This document shows positions 24,420-32,346 of a stretch of 64,000 nucleotides of DNA, one piece after another (positions within the stretch are counted from its first letter, which is position 1; every line of letters starts with the position of its first letter). Position numbers and translations under genes: made by a program. The notes below the pieces were generated by a model, which saw nothing but the letters and a program-made list of their open reading frames with translations, made no database searches and was not told where the DNA came from. The stretch comes from JAAYUD01 sp963676865 (GTDB lineage: Bacteria > Bacteroidota > Bacteroidia > Bacteroidales > Bacteroidaceae), in contig CAXXSS010000001.1 in NCBI GenBank assembly GCA_963676865.2, forward strand, positions 3,472,001 to 3,536,000, written 5' to 3'.

Positions 24420-26408
24420 ATGGAAGATGAGAAAAAGGCAGTGGGACTACCCGATAATGCGTTTCGTGAGTTGAAACCCGGTGAAGCTTATCACCCGATA
24501 ATGGAACCCGGTAAGAACTATCCGGAAGTGAATCTTTGGTCTGTTGCCTGGGGCATTTGTATGGCAGTGTTGTTTTCGGCTGCCGCTGCATATTTGGGAT
24601 TGAAAGTGGGTCAGGTATTCGAAGCTGCAATTCCTATCGCTATTATAGCTGTTGGCGTTTCGGGCGCCGCTAAACGTAAGAATTCTTTAGGCGAAAATGT
24701 CATTATCCAAAGTATCGGCGCCTGTTCGGGTGCGGTAGTGGCAGGTGCTATCTTTACTTTACCTGCCATTTATATTTTGCAGGCAAAATATCCGGATATG
24801 ACTACCTCATTTATACAGGTATTTTTAAGTTCCGCATTGGGGGGCATATTAGGTATTTTGTTTTTGATACCATTTAGAAAATACTTTGTCAGCGATATGC
24901 ATGGCAAATATCCTTTCCCCGAAGCTACTGCAACCACACAAGTTTTGGTCTCGGGTGCCAAAGGGGGCAATCAGGCAAAGCCGTTGCTTATAGCGGGACT
25001 TGTAGGTGGACTTTACGATTTTATAGTGGCAACTTTCGGTTGGTGGAACGAGTGTTTTACTACTCGGGTTTGCGAATGGGGTTCGCTGGTTGCCGACAAA
25101 GCTAAGTTGGTATTCAAAGTCAATACCGGCGCGGCCGTAGTCGGACTTGGTTACATCGTCGGACTTAAATATGCATTAATCATTGTTATTGGCTCGCTTA
25201 GCGTATGGTGGGTCATTGTTCCGGGCATGTCACTCGCTTTCCATAATACAGTATTGAATCTTTGGGATCCGAGTATCACCCAGACTGTCGGTTCGATGAG
25301 CCCAGAGGCTATATTCAAATATTATGGTAAGAGTATCGGTATTGGCGGTATAGCTATGGCCGGTATAATAGGTATCATTAAGTCGTGGAGTATTATTCGC
25401 GATGCAGTGGGACTTGCCGCAAAAGAGATGAAAGGCAAGGGAGCTTCGCTTCAGCATGTGCAACGTACCAATCGCGATCTGTCTATGAAGATTATCGCAG
25501 TCGGTTCTGTTGTCACAATACTATTGGTGTTGGCATTCTTTTATTTCGGTGTGATGGGCGGTAATCTGCTTTTTACTATTGCAGGAATCTTGTTGGTTAC
25601 TATTATTGCCTTCCTTTTCACAACAGTTGCTGCCAATGCTATTGCCATTGTCGGTTCTAACCCTGTATCGGGTATGACGTTGATGACGTTGATCTTGGCT
25701 TCTGTAGTAATGGTGGCTGTAGGGTTGAAAGGACCTGCCGGTATGTTGGCTGCTCTCATTATGGGAGGTGTCGTTTGTACCGCTCTTTCGATGTCTGGCA
25801 GTTTTATTACCGACTTGAAGATTGGTTATTGGTTGGGTACGACTCCTGCCAAACAGCAGACTTGGAAGTTTCTGGGTACGCTGGTATCGGCGGCTACTGT
25901 TGGTGGCGTTATGATCATATTGAATAAAACGTATGGATTTGCCAGTGGTCAGCTTGCTGCTCCGCAAGCAAATGCTATGGCGGCCGTGATCGAACCATTG
26001 ATGAATGGTGCAGGCGCTCCTTGGCTTCTTTATGGTATCGGGGCTGTTCTGGCTATTGTCTTGACTTACTTCAAAGTACCTGCGTTAGCTTTTGCATTGG
26101 GAATGTTCATTCCGATGGAACTTAATATACCTTTGGTAGTAGGTGGTGCACTCAATTGGTATGTTACCAGCCGTTCGAAAGATGAAGCTCTCAATAAAGA
26201 ACGTGGTGAGAAAGGTACTCTTATTGCATCCGGTTTTATTGCCGGTGGTGCATTGATGGGAGTGGTAAGTGCATTGATGCGCTTTGGAGGCATTAACATT
26301 ATCAATGAAGCATGGTTATCCAGCTCGTGGTCGGAGGTAGCTTCGCTCATCGCTTACATCGTATTGTTAGTATACTTTGCCAAATCGGCAATGAAGATAA
26401 AAAAATAA
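24420..26408 (+). CDS. OPT family oligopeptide transporter
   Basis: A 662-residue inner-membrane protein with about 16 hydrophobic segments. The family is recognisable by the N-terminal helix VAWGICMAVLFSAAAAYLGLKVGQ, the following ENVIIQSIGACSGAVVAGA segment and YPFPEATATTQVLVSG. OPT carriers bring in small peptides or metal chelates with protons. The next gene, one base after the stop codon, encodes a secreted amidase-like protein, so peptides released from peptidoglycan are a plausible substrate; that is inference. Confidence 0.93.
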   Translation: MEDEKKAVGLPDNAFRELKPGEAYHPIMEPGKNYPEVNLWSVAWGICMAVLFSAAAAYLGLKVGQVFEAAIPIAIIAVGVSGAAKRKNSLGENVIIQSIGACSGAVVAGAIFTLPAIYILQAKYPDMTTSFIQVFLSSALGGILGILFLIPFRKYFVSDMHGKYPFPEATATTQVLVSGAKGGNQAKPLLIAGLVGGLYDFIVATFGWWNECFTTRVCEWGSLVADKAKLVFKVNTGAAVVGLGYIVGLKYALIIVIGSLSVWWVIVPGMSLAFHNTVLNLWDPSITQTVGSMSPEAIFKYYGKSIGIGGIAMAGIIGIIKSWSIIRDAVGLAAKEMKGKGASLQHVQRTNRDLSMKIIAVGSVVTILLVLAFFYFGVMGGNLLFTIAGILLVTIIAFLFTTVAANAIAIVGSNPVSGMTLMTLILASVVMVAVGLKGPAGMLAALIMGGVVCTALSMSGSFITDLKIGYWLGTTPAKQQTWKFLGTLVSAATVGGVMIILNKTYGFASGQLAAPQANAMAAVIEPLMNGAGAPWLLYGIGAVLAIVLTYFKVPALAFALGMFIPMELNIPLVVGGALNWYVTSRSKDEALNKERGEKGTLIASGFIAGGALMGVVSALMRFGGINIINEAWLSSSWSEVASLIAYIVLLVYFAKSAMKIKK

Positions 26409-26409
26409 G

Positions 26410-27177
26410 ATGAAAAAGATTTTACTTGTAGTTTTAGCTCTATTTTCGGTATCGCTCTATGCAGCGGTACCGAAAAATAGTATGTTGGACAATGGGCTGA
26501 AGTTCTTGGGAGTGCCTTACGTAGCCCATACTTTGGAGGTGAATTCTCCCCGAGAGTCGTTGGTTGTCAATCTAAAACAAGTGGACTGTACTACTTTTGT
26601 AGAGTATGTACTGGCACGGTCATTGTGCAATAATCCTAATGATGAGGCTCAGTTTGAAGATCGTTTGCGTATGATACGTTATCGGGACGGTGTTATTGAC
26701 GGATATACCTCTCGGCTTCATTATTCCACCGAATGGGTGATGAACGGGTTGAAACATGGCTACCTTACCGATGTTGCAGCAGCGTATAGCAAAGATACGA
26801 CTACGGTGCATGTATCCTTTATGTCAGCTCATCCCGATAAATATGTTCAATTGAAAGACTCTCCGGCCGACGTTGCCAGAATAGCTCAGAAAGAAAGAGA
26901 ACTTTCCGGTCAAGTGGTGCATTATATCCCTCGTGAAAAGCTACCGGTGAAAGGTTTTAAGTGGATTCACGACGGAGACATCATTCTATTGGTGACGAAT
27001 ATGCCGGGATTGGACAATTCACATTTGGGCATTGCCATCTATCAAAACGGCGAATTGCATTTACTTCACGCTTCTTCGCTCGACATGAAAGTGAAGATTC
27101 AGGAAGAACCTTTGCGTGAGCAATTGATGAAGAGAAAAGGATGCTTAGGTATTCGCGTCGTTAGGATGAAGAAATAA
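26410..27177 (+). CDS. Secreted DUF1460 (amidase-like) protein
   Basis: A 255-residue exported protein of the NlpC/P60-like DUF1460 family, whose members cut bonds next to N-acetylmuramic acid or within stem peptides. The signal peptide covers residues 1-19 (ending LYAA). The catalytic cysteine is Cys60 in QVDCTTFVEYVL and the probable histidine is in DNSHLGIAIY. It is transcribed with the OPT transporter directly upstream. Its last 33 bases overlap the end of lipB on the other strand. Confidence 0.88.
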   Translation: MKKILLVVLALFSVSLYAAVPKNSMLDNGLKFLGVPYVAHTLEVNSPRESLVVNLKQVDCTTFVEYVLARSLCNNPNDEAQFEDRLRMIRYRDGVIDGYTSRLHYSTEWVMNGLKHGYLTDVAAAYSKDTTTVHVSFMSAHPDKYVQLKDSPADVARIAQKERELSGQVVHYIPREKLPVKGFKWIHDGDIILLVTNMPGLDNSHLGIAIYQNGELHLLHASSLDMKVKIQEEPLREQLMKRKGCLGIRVVRMKK

Positions 27178-27828
27178 TGGGATCATTTCTTTGTAGAGTT
27201 GCTCTTCTACTTGGGCTATGTCTACTGCTTTTCCCAATTCTTTCGACAGTGAAGTCACACCTTTGTCGACAAATCCGCATGGATTGATATAACTGAAATA
27301 ACGTAAGTCCGTATTGATGTTGAATGCCAATCCATGCATCGTGACGAAATGACTGCTACGTACTCCGATAGCACAAATCTTTCTGGCACGGGACGTATCT
27401 CCATCAAGCCATACTCCTGTTGCCCCTTCTATCCTACCCGACTCGATGCCATACGAACGGCATACTCTTATGACTGCTTCTTCGAGTAGGTGCACGTATT
27501 GTTTTAATCTTAAATTGAATTCTTCCAGATTGATAATCGGATAACAGACTAATTGCCCCGGGCCATGGTATGTAATGTCACCGCCACGATCTATATGATA
27601 TAAAGTAGCGTCGATCGCTTTGAGCTGCGACTCGGACAGTAACATGTTTTGTTCCTTGCCGCTTCTTCCCAATGTGTATACATGAGGATGTTGGCAGAAT
27701 ATGACGCGGTTAATGTATGGTGCCCCACTTTGTTTGGCATCTACTACCTCATTGAACCATTTCTCTTGCTTGTCCCATGCTTCGTTATAAGGAATTAAAT
27801 TCCAATCTACTCTTTCAATGTCTTTCAT
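27145..27828 (-). CDS. lipB: Lipoyl(octanoyl) transferase LipB
   Basis: A 227-residue enzyme that moves octanoyl groups from acyl carrier protein to lipoyl domains, the first step of protein lipoylation. The conserved RGGDITYHGPGQLVCYPI, KICAIGVRSSHFVTMHGLAFN (catalytic Lys) and YINPCGFVDKGVTSL (catalytic Cys) are intact. Length is normal. It converges on the DUF1460 gene with a 33-base overlap, and follows the yigZ-like gene by 29 bases. Confidence 0.96.
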   Translation of the reverse strand: MKDIERVDWNLIPYNEAWDKQEKWFNEVVDAKQSGAPYINRVIFCQHPHVYTLGRSGKEQNMLLSESQLKAIDATLYHIDRGGDITYHGPGQLVCYPIINLEEFNLRLKQYVHLLEEAVIRVCRSYGIESGRIEGATGVWLDGDTSRARKICAIGVRSSHFVTMHGLAFNINTDLRYFSYINPCGFVDKGVTSLSKELGKAVDIAQVEEQLYKEMIPLFLHPNDANT

Positions 27829-27857
27829 CTTTGTTTTATTTCTAGTTATATATTAGG

Positions 27858-28478
27858 TTATATTGTTGCTTGTTCTTCTGTTTCTATCCGAATCCCTTCT
27901 ACTTTTAATAAGGCATTGCACAGTGTCGGCATTAAAGACTTACGAATGCGCAATTGCATTCGGCAGTCCATATCGAATAGCTGGCTCACAATCTCTACCG
28001 GTTGCTTTTTGATGATATGCATCACATTGTTCAGCAACGGATATTCGAATAGTACGGTTATCACTTCGTCAATAGTCTTCTCTACAATGGTGGCTGTCGC
28101 AATGGCTTGCGCCGCCGCAGTTCTATATGCTACGATAAGTCCGCTTGTACCGAGCTTGATGCCTCCGAAATAACGAACCACAATGATTAGTATGTTTGTC
28201 AGTTGGTTGGAGTTGATTTGTCCCAAAATAGGTTTGCCTGCTGTTCCTGAAGGCTCTCCATTGTCGTTGGCACGAAATTCTTTTTGTTCGGTTCCCAACA
28301 TGTAGGCATAACAGACGTGGCGGGCATCGTAATACTTGTTTTGATATTCTTTGAGCAGTAATTGAATTTCTTCGAGCGAAGATACAGGAAAGGCTGTCGC
28401 AATAAATTTACTGCGTTTCTCGGTATAGATACTTTCAGAAGTTCCACTAATTGTTTTATAAGTATCTTCTTCAGCCAT
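27858..28478 (-). CDS. YigZ/IMPACT family protein
   Basis: A 206-residue protein of the UPF0029/IMPACT family, related to eukaryotic IMPACT and to the RNA-binding-like fold of elongation factor domains. The signature is NDNGEPSGTAGKPILGQI, followed by NILIIVVRYFGGIKLGTSGLIVAYR. The C-terminal domain (about 140-200) is the smaller ferredoxin-like part. The exact cellular role is unsettled. It begins just beyond the terminator of the tRNA transcript and is followed by lipB. Confidence 0.92.
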   Translation of the reverse strand: MAEEDTYKTISGTSESIYTEKRSKFIATAFPVSSLEEIQLLLKEYQNKYYDARHVCYAYMLGTEQKEFRANDNGEPSGTAGKPILGQINSNQLTNILIIVVRYFGGIKLGTSGLIVAYRTAAAQAIATATIVEKTIDEVITVLFEYPLLNNVMHIIKKQPVEIVSQLFDMDCRMQLRIRKSLMPTLCNALLKVEGIRIETEEQATI

Positions 28479-28491
28479 TGTCTTTAAAACT

Positions 28492-28523
28492 AAAAAAAGG
28501 ATGCTTTTGGGGGCATCCTTTTC
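28492..28523 (-). terminator. Terminator of the SRP RNA-tRNA transcript
   Basis: On the minus strand the arms aaaaggatgc and gcatcctttt enclose an 8-base loop and are followed by a T run. It lies 20 bases after the tRNA. Confidence 0.88.
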
Positions 28524-28542
28524 TAATTGTTTATTTCTTTTG

Positions 28543-28616
28543 AGCCTCTTGTCGGATTCGAACCAACGACCCCGAGATTACAAATCACGTGCTCTGGCCA
28601 ACTGAGCTAAAGAGGC
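28543..28616 (-). tRNA. tRNA-Thr (anticodon UGU)
   Basis: The 74-base minus-strand sequence folds as a cloverleaf: acceptor GCCTCTT/AAGAGGC, D arm with AGCTCAGTTGGCCAGAGC, anticodon loop TTTGTAA giving UGU (threonine, ACA codons) and T arm GGTTCGAATCC. The anticodon stem has a single U-U opposition at positions 29 and 41. The 3' CCA is not encoded (CAA follows the discriminator base), so it must be added. Confidence 0.95.
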
Positions 28617-28720
28617 AGGTGGGTAAGCTACCTACATCGCGCCGCTACAACCAAATACCCTTGCTGCCGTCAAGCCCTGGGGGAATCAAAGGGAGCTGGC
28701 CGTATAGGACTTACCCGGGT
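28617..28720 (-). ncRNA. ffs: Signal recognition particle RNA (4.5S type)
   Basis: The minus-strand transcript pairs GGGTAAG near its 5' end (28716-28710) with CTTACCC at its 3' end (28627-28621). The apical domain contains CAGGGCUUGACGGCAGCA, matching the Ffh-binding loop with its characteristic AGCA side, and GAUGUAG precedes the closing stem as in E. coli 4.5S RNA. There is no Alu domain. A TACCTTTG promoter lies directly upstream. The tRNA-Thr starts 4 bases after the closing stem. FtsY, the SRP receptor, is encoded at 60538-61500. Confidence 0.9.
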
Positions 28721-28721
28721 G

Positions 28722-28729
28722 CAAAGGTA
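28722..28729 (-). promoter_or_regulatory. -7 box for the SRP RNA-tRNA transcript
   Basis: TACCTTTG on the minus strand, a few bases before the predicted 5' end of the SRP RNA. Confidence 0.85.
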
Positions 28730-28876
28730 CTGCTTTTTCTTCTTCTACCAAATACTTTCCAACTAATTTTTTTAGTATCTTTTTTATTCTCCTAATAATT
28801 AAGTAATTAAATTTAAAAAAATATTAGCCGCTTGAAATAATGAAGCAACAAAGCAAAAAGAAAGAGATATTATTTG

Positions 28877-28884
28877 TAACTTTG
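28877..28884 (+). promoter_or_regulatory. -7 box for the DUF4199-glycosyltransferase operon
   Basis: TAACTTTG, 21 bases before the ATG at 28906. Confidence 0.7.
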
Positions 28885-28905
28885 TGCACAATTCATTAGA
28901 ATAGT

Positions 28906-29433
28906 ATGGAAGTCAATAAAACGAACAATCTACAACATTATGCCATGTACGTCGGCACTTATTTGGGAATCTTCTTTATTCTCAAGTTTCCTCTTGTCCC
29001 GTTGGGCATACATAACCCCTTCTTTTCACTCCTCTTTATGCTGCTCACGGCAGCCGTTCCCTTTTTGATGTACTATTATGCCAAAGTGTATAGAGACAAG
29101 GTGTGCGGAGGTTATATCCGTTTTATCCAAGCGTGGGTGTTTCTGTTGCTTAGCTTTGTGTTTGCTTCCTTATTGGTAGCTGTTGTGCACTATATCTATT
29201 TCAGATATATCGATAACGGTTTCATTATCAATACTTGTTCGGCGGCGCTGGATAGTTTCAAGGGTAACCCCTTGCTACCTAAAGATTCTTATAGCCAACT
29301 CAAAGGGATGTTAGATCAGATTAGTGTTTTGTCACCTATTAAAATAGTATTTCAACTTATATCACAAAATGTATTTTATGGCAATATCTTGTCGTTGATT
29401 GTTGCATTGTTTGTGATGAAAAGACCTAAATGA
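28906..29433 (+). CDS. DUF4199 membrane protein
   Basis: A 175-residue inner-membrane protein with four hydrophobic segments (about 15-32, 38-57, 70-98 and 145-168). The pattern Y-x-x-x-VYRDKVCGGYIRFIQAWVFLLLSF is typical of DUF4199, a Bacteroidetes family often found, as here, directly in front of a dolichol-phosphate-mannose-synthase-like glycosyltransferase. This gene neighbourhood suggests a shared role in lipid-linked sugar metabolism, but the function is not known. The glycosyltransferase ATG lies 1 base after the stop codon. Confidence 0.85.
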   Translation: MEVNKTNNLQHYAMYVGTYLGIFFILKFPLVPLGIHNPFFSLLFMLLTAAVPFLMYYYAKVYRDKVCGGYIRFIQAWVFLLLSFVFASLLVAVVHYIYFRYIDNGFIINTCSAALDSFKGNPLLPKDSYSQLKGMLDQISVLSPIKIVFQLISQNVFYGNILSLIVALFVMKRPK

Positions 29434-29434
29434 T

Positions 29435-30388
29435 ATGGATATATCGATTATAGTACCTTTGTATAATGAAGCAGAGTCGATTAATGAACTTTATTCTTGG
29501 GTAGTTAGAGTAATGAATGAAAATAATTTCTCTTATGAAATTATTTTCATCAACGATGGTAGTACTGATGATTCTTGGAAGATTATCGAACATCTGCATA
29601 CTATTGATCCTCAGGTTAGAGGTATTAAATTCCGTCGCAATTACGGAAAGTCTCCGGCTTTGTATTGTGGCTTTAAGCTTGCCGAAGGTGACGTGGTGAT
29701 TACAATGGATGCTGATTTGCAAGATAGTCCGGACGAAATTCCAAACCTTTACAAGATGATAATGGATGAACAGTATGACTTGGTATCGGGCTGGAAAAAG
29801 AAACGATATGATCCGCTTTCGAAAACAATACCTACCAAGCTGTTCAATGCGACTGCTCGCAAAGTCTCGGGTATTCACAATTTGCATGACTTTAACTGTG
29901 GGCTTAAAGCTTATCGTCGTGATGTGGTCAAAAATATTGAAGTCTATGGCGAAATGCACCGCTATATCCCCTATTTGGCTAAGAATGCAGGCTTCTCCAG
30001 AATTGGAGAGAAAGTCGTGCACCATCGGGCACGTAAGTTCGGTAAGTCTAAGTTCGGAGGTATTAATCGTTTTTTCAACGGTTATCTGGACTTGTTGTCT
30101 TTGTGGTTCTTATCTAAATTCGGTATCAAACCGATGCACTTTTTTGGTGTACTTGGTTCATTGATGTTCATTATCGGTTTCTTTGCCGTTATTTTTGTAG
30201 GACTCGACAAATTATGGAGTATGTATCACGGCTTGCCTTATCATTTGGTTACCGAGTCGCCCTATTTTTATCTAGCTCTTACTGCTATGATTATTGGCAC
30301 CCAGCTTTTTTTGGCAGGGTTTATTGCTGAATTGATATCACGCAATGCTCCTGGCCGCAACAACTATCAGATAGAAAAGACATTATAA
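29435..30388 (+). CDS. Family 2 glycosyltransferase, polyprenyl-phosphate type
   Basis: A 317-residue enzyme of the GtrB/ArnC/DPM1-like group that transfers a sugar from a nucleotide donor to polyprenyl phosphate. The GT-A domain (residues 1-230) shows MDISIIVPLYNEAESI, EIIFINDGSTDDS and MDADLQDSPDEIP (metal-binding acidic motif). Two membrane helices follow (about 235-260 and 275-300), the usual layout for this group. The sugar cannot be told from sequence. It is cotranscribed with the DUF4199 gene. Confidence 0.92.
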   Translation: MDISIIVPLYNEAESINELYSWVVRVMNENNFSYEIIFINDGSTDDSWKIIEHLHTIDPQVRGIKFRRNYGKSPALYCGFKLAEGDVVITMDADLQDSPDEIPNLYKMIMDEQYDLVSGWKKKRYDPLSKTIPTKLFNATARKVSGIHNLHDFNCGLKAYRRDVVKNIEVYGEMHRYIPYLAKNAGFSRIGEKVVHHRARKFGKSKFGGINRFFNGYLDLLSLWFLSKFGIKPMHFFGVLGSLMFIIGFFAVIFVGLDKLWSMYHGLPYHLVTESPYFYLALTAMIIGTQLFLAGFIAELISRNAPGRNNYQIEKTL

Positions 30389-30402
30389 TAAATTAATGAG
30401 GG

Positions 30403-30879
30403 ATGAAAAAACTTACTCACTTTTTTATATTTGGCATGCTCGCACTCGTTATCATTCAGTTCGTGTCTTGTGCAGAAGAGACCGACTGTTCGATGACTGC
30501 ACGCAAAATGATGAATGCCACTTTTTATAAGAAATTGAATACGGCGCAGAAAGATACGCTTGATTCGCTTACCGTGACGGCATTGGGTACGGATTCGATT
30601 ATTGTCAACAAAGATGTGAAAGTGTCTGGCGAGAGTTTGCCACTGAATTGGACTGCCGACTCTACAGCGTTGATCTTTCACTATGCCAATACTACCAAGA
30701 AGGATACAATTAAAATATGGTATAGCAATGCTCCCATCTTTGTTTCGATGGAGTGCGGTTATTCGATGGCACAAACTATTTCGAAAGTGTCTTATACGAA
30801 ACATGTACTGGATTCTATTTATGTCGCATATAAACTAGCAAATATCGATGCCATACAGAATATTAGGATATATTATTAG
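30403..30879 (+). CDS. DUF6452 lipoprotein
   Basis: A 158-residue exported lipoprotein with signal peptide and lipobox FVSC (Cys23). The mature part begins AEETDCSMTARKMM and is beta-rich with the conserved-looking IVNKDVKVSGESLPLNWTADST. I place it in DUF6452, a Bacteroidetes family that regularly precedes DUF6048, as it does here with a 32-base overlap. The function is unknown; joint location suggests a shared envelope role. Confidence 0.75.
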   Translation: MKKLTHFFIFGMLALVIIQFVSCAEETDCSMTARKMMNATFYKKLNTAQKDTLDSLTVTALGTDSIIVNKDVKVSGESLPLNWTADSTALIFHYANTTKKDTIKIWYSNAPIFVSMECGYSMAQTISKVSYTKHVLDSIYVAYKLANIDAIQNIRIYY

Positions 30880-31732
30880 TCTGTCGTTTCTGTGTTTTGT
30901 CGTCCTGCCTGTCTCCGCTCAACAGTATTCGGACAATAGGCAACAGCAGCAGCAAATGCAGGGTACGCCAAAAGAAAAGAAGCCGGAAGGACCTAAATTG
31001 AAAGCGCCACTTTATAACGGACTCTATGTGAGTGCCGATTTGTATGGCTTGGGTAGCAAATTATTGGGAAGCGACTTTCTGAGTTCCGAAATAGGTGTAG
31101 GTGTTAATCTGAAAAACCGATTCATGCCTATTGTTGAATTGGGCTATGGTAAAACGAATAAGTGGAACGAGAATGGTATGCACTATAAATCAAATGCTCC
31201 TTATTTCAGAATCGGCGTAGACTATAATATTCGCTTTAAGAAGCTTGACTATGAGGACTGGCTTTATTTTGGTGTTCGTTATGGATATTCGAGTTTTAAA
31301 TATACTATTGGCAATGCTCCTATTGTAGATCCAAGATATGGTGGACAGATAGGCAATCCCAATTTGATAGATCCTATTTGGGGAGGGTCGAGTATACCAT
31401 ATTACGAGAACAATGTCAATGGTAATATGTCTTGGTACGAATTGGTAGCTGGAGTCAGAACGAAAATATATAAGAATTTTTTCATGGGATGGACTCTCCG
31501 TCTGCGTTATAAAATGAGCGCCAAAGAGACCTCCAATGCATCTCCTTGGTATGTTCCCGGGTTTGGCAAATATGCTTCTTCTGCGAATGGTATGACCTAT
31601 ACGCTGATATATAAATTCTCTCTTGGTGCCAAAAAGCCGACGGTGGTTATGCCCATCGAGAAGAAAAAATCTGTAACAGGCAAGAAGATTATTGTTCATC
31701 GCGGTGGTAATACACCGTTCAATACCAAATAA
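30848..31732 (+). CDS. DUF6048 outer-membrane beta-barrel-like protein
   Basis: A 294-residue exported protein. The signal peptide ends near VSAQ (about residue 25), followed by a Gln-rich stretch (QQQQQMQG) and a basic proline-containing linker. From about residue 55 the sequence is a series of amphipathic strands (GLYVSADLYGLG, FMPIVELGYGKT, YFRIGVDYNIRF, MGWTLRLRYKM) like an 8-strand barrel of the outer membrane. The tail after FSLGAKK is basic and may be periplasmic. It overlaps the DUF6452 gene by 32 bases, in another frame. Confidence 0.75.
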   Translation: MPYRILGYIISLSFLCFVVLPVSAQQYSDNRQQQQQMQGTPKEKKPEGPKLKAPLYNGLYVSADLYGLGSKLLGSDFLSSEIGVGVNLKNRFMPIVELGYGKTNKWNENGMHYKSNAPYFRIGVDYNIRFKKLDYEDWLYFGVRYGYSSFKYTIGNAPIVDPRYGGQIGNPNLIDPIWGGSSIPYYENNVNGNMSWYELVAGVRTKIYKNFFMGWTLRLRYKMSAKETSNASPWYVPGFGKYASSANGMTYTLIYKFSLGAKKPTVVMPIEKKKSVTGKKIIVHRGGNTPFNTK

Positions 31733-31740
31733 TATTTATT

Positions 31741-32325
31741 ATGCAAGGTTTCGATATTTGGTTGATAGCATTGAGTTTGGCTATGGATTGTTTTGCCGTC
31801 TCTATCGCCATAGGTATTATTCTCAAACGAATGGATTGGAGGGTGATGTTGCGCACTGCTGTCGCTTTCGGTCTATTCCAGATGGTTATGACCTTTTTGG
31901 GTTGGTCGTGCGGTAGCTTTTTCAGTTCGTTGATAAGTGATGTTGATCATTGGATTGCTTTCGGGTTGCTTATGATTATAGGTGGTAACATGGTTATTGA
32001 ATCTTTTAAGAAACCGGAAGATAAATCATACAATCCGTTGAAATGGAAAGCCACTATGCTCTTGGCGCTGGGTACGAGCATTGATGCTGCTGGCATTGGT
32101 GTCTCTTTTGCGTGTTTGGGGTTTCATTCGTTTTCATGTGGTATTCTTTCTGCATCGGGTATTATTGGTTTGGTGTCTTTTATTGTCCCATGGGTGGGAT
32201 TTTGTATTGGAGTATATGGACATAAGACGGTAGCCAAGCATATTCATGCCGAATTATTGGGAGGTCTTGTACTTTGGGCTATTGGTATTAAAATATTAAT
32301 AGAACATTTAAGTGAAAATATATAA
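31741..32325 (+). CDS. mntP: Manganese efflux pump MntP
   Basis: A 194-residue inner-membrane protein with six helices in two repeated halves. Each half carries the family's acidic motif: LAMDCFAVSIAIGI near residue 15 and GTSIDAAGIGVSFA near residue 115. MntP exports manganese to avoid toxicity. I see no yybP-ykoY manganese riboswitch in the 8 bases before it, so it probably depends on the upstream transcript. Confidence 0.93.
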   Translation: MQGFDIWLIALSLAMDCFAVSIAIGIILKRMDWRVMLRTAVAFGLFQMVMTFLGWSCGSFFSSLISDVDHWIAFGLLMIIGGNMVIESFKKPEDKSYNPLKWKATMLLALGTSIDAAGIGVSFACLGFHSFSCGILSASGIIGLVSFIVPWVGFCIGVYGHKTVAKHIHAELLGGLVLWAIGIKILIEHLSENI

Positions 32326-32346
32326 TGTGCTCAAATGTAGTTTAAG

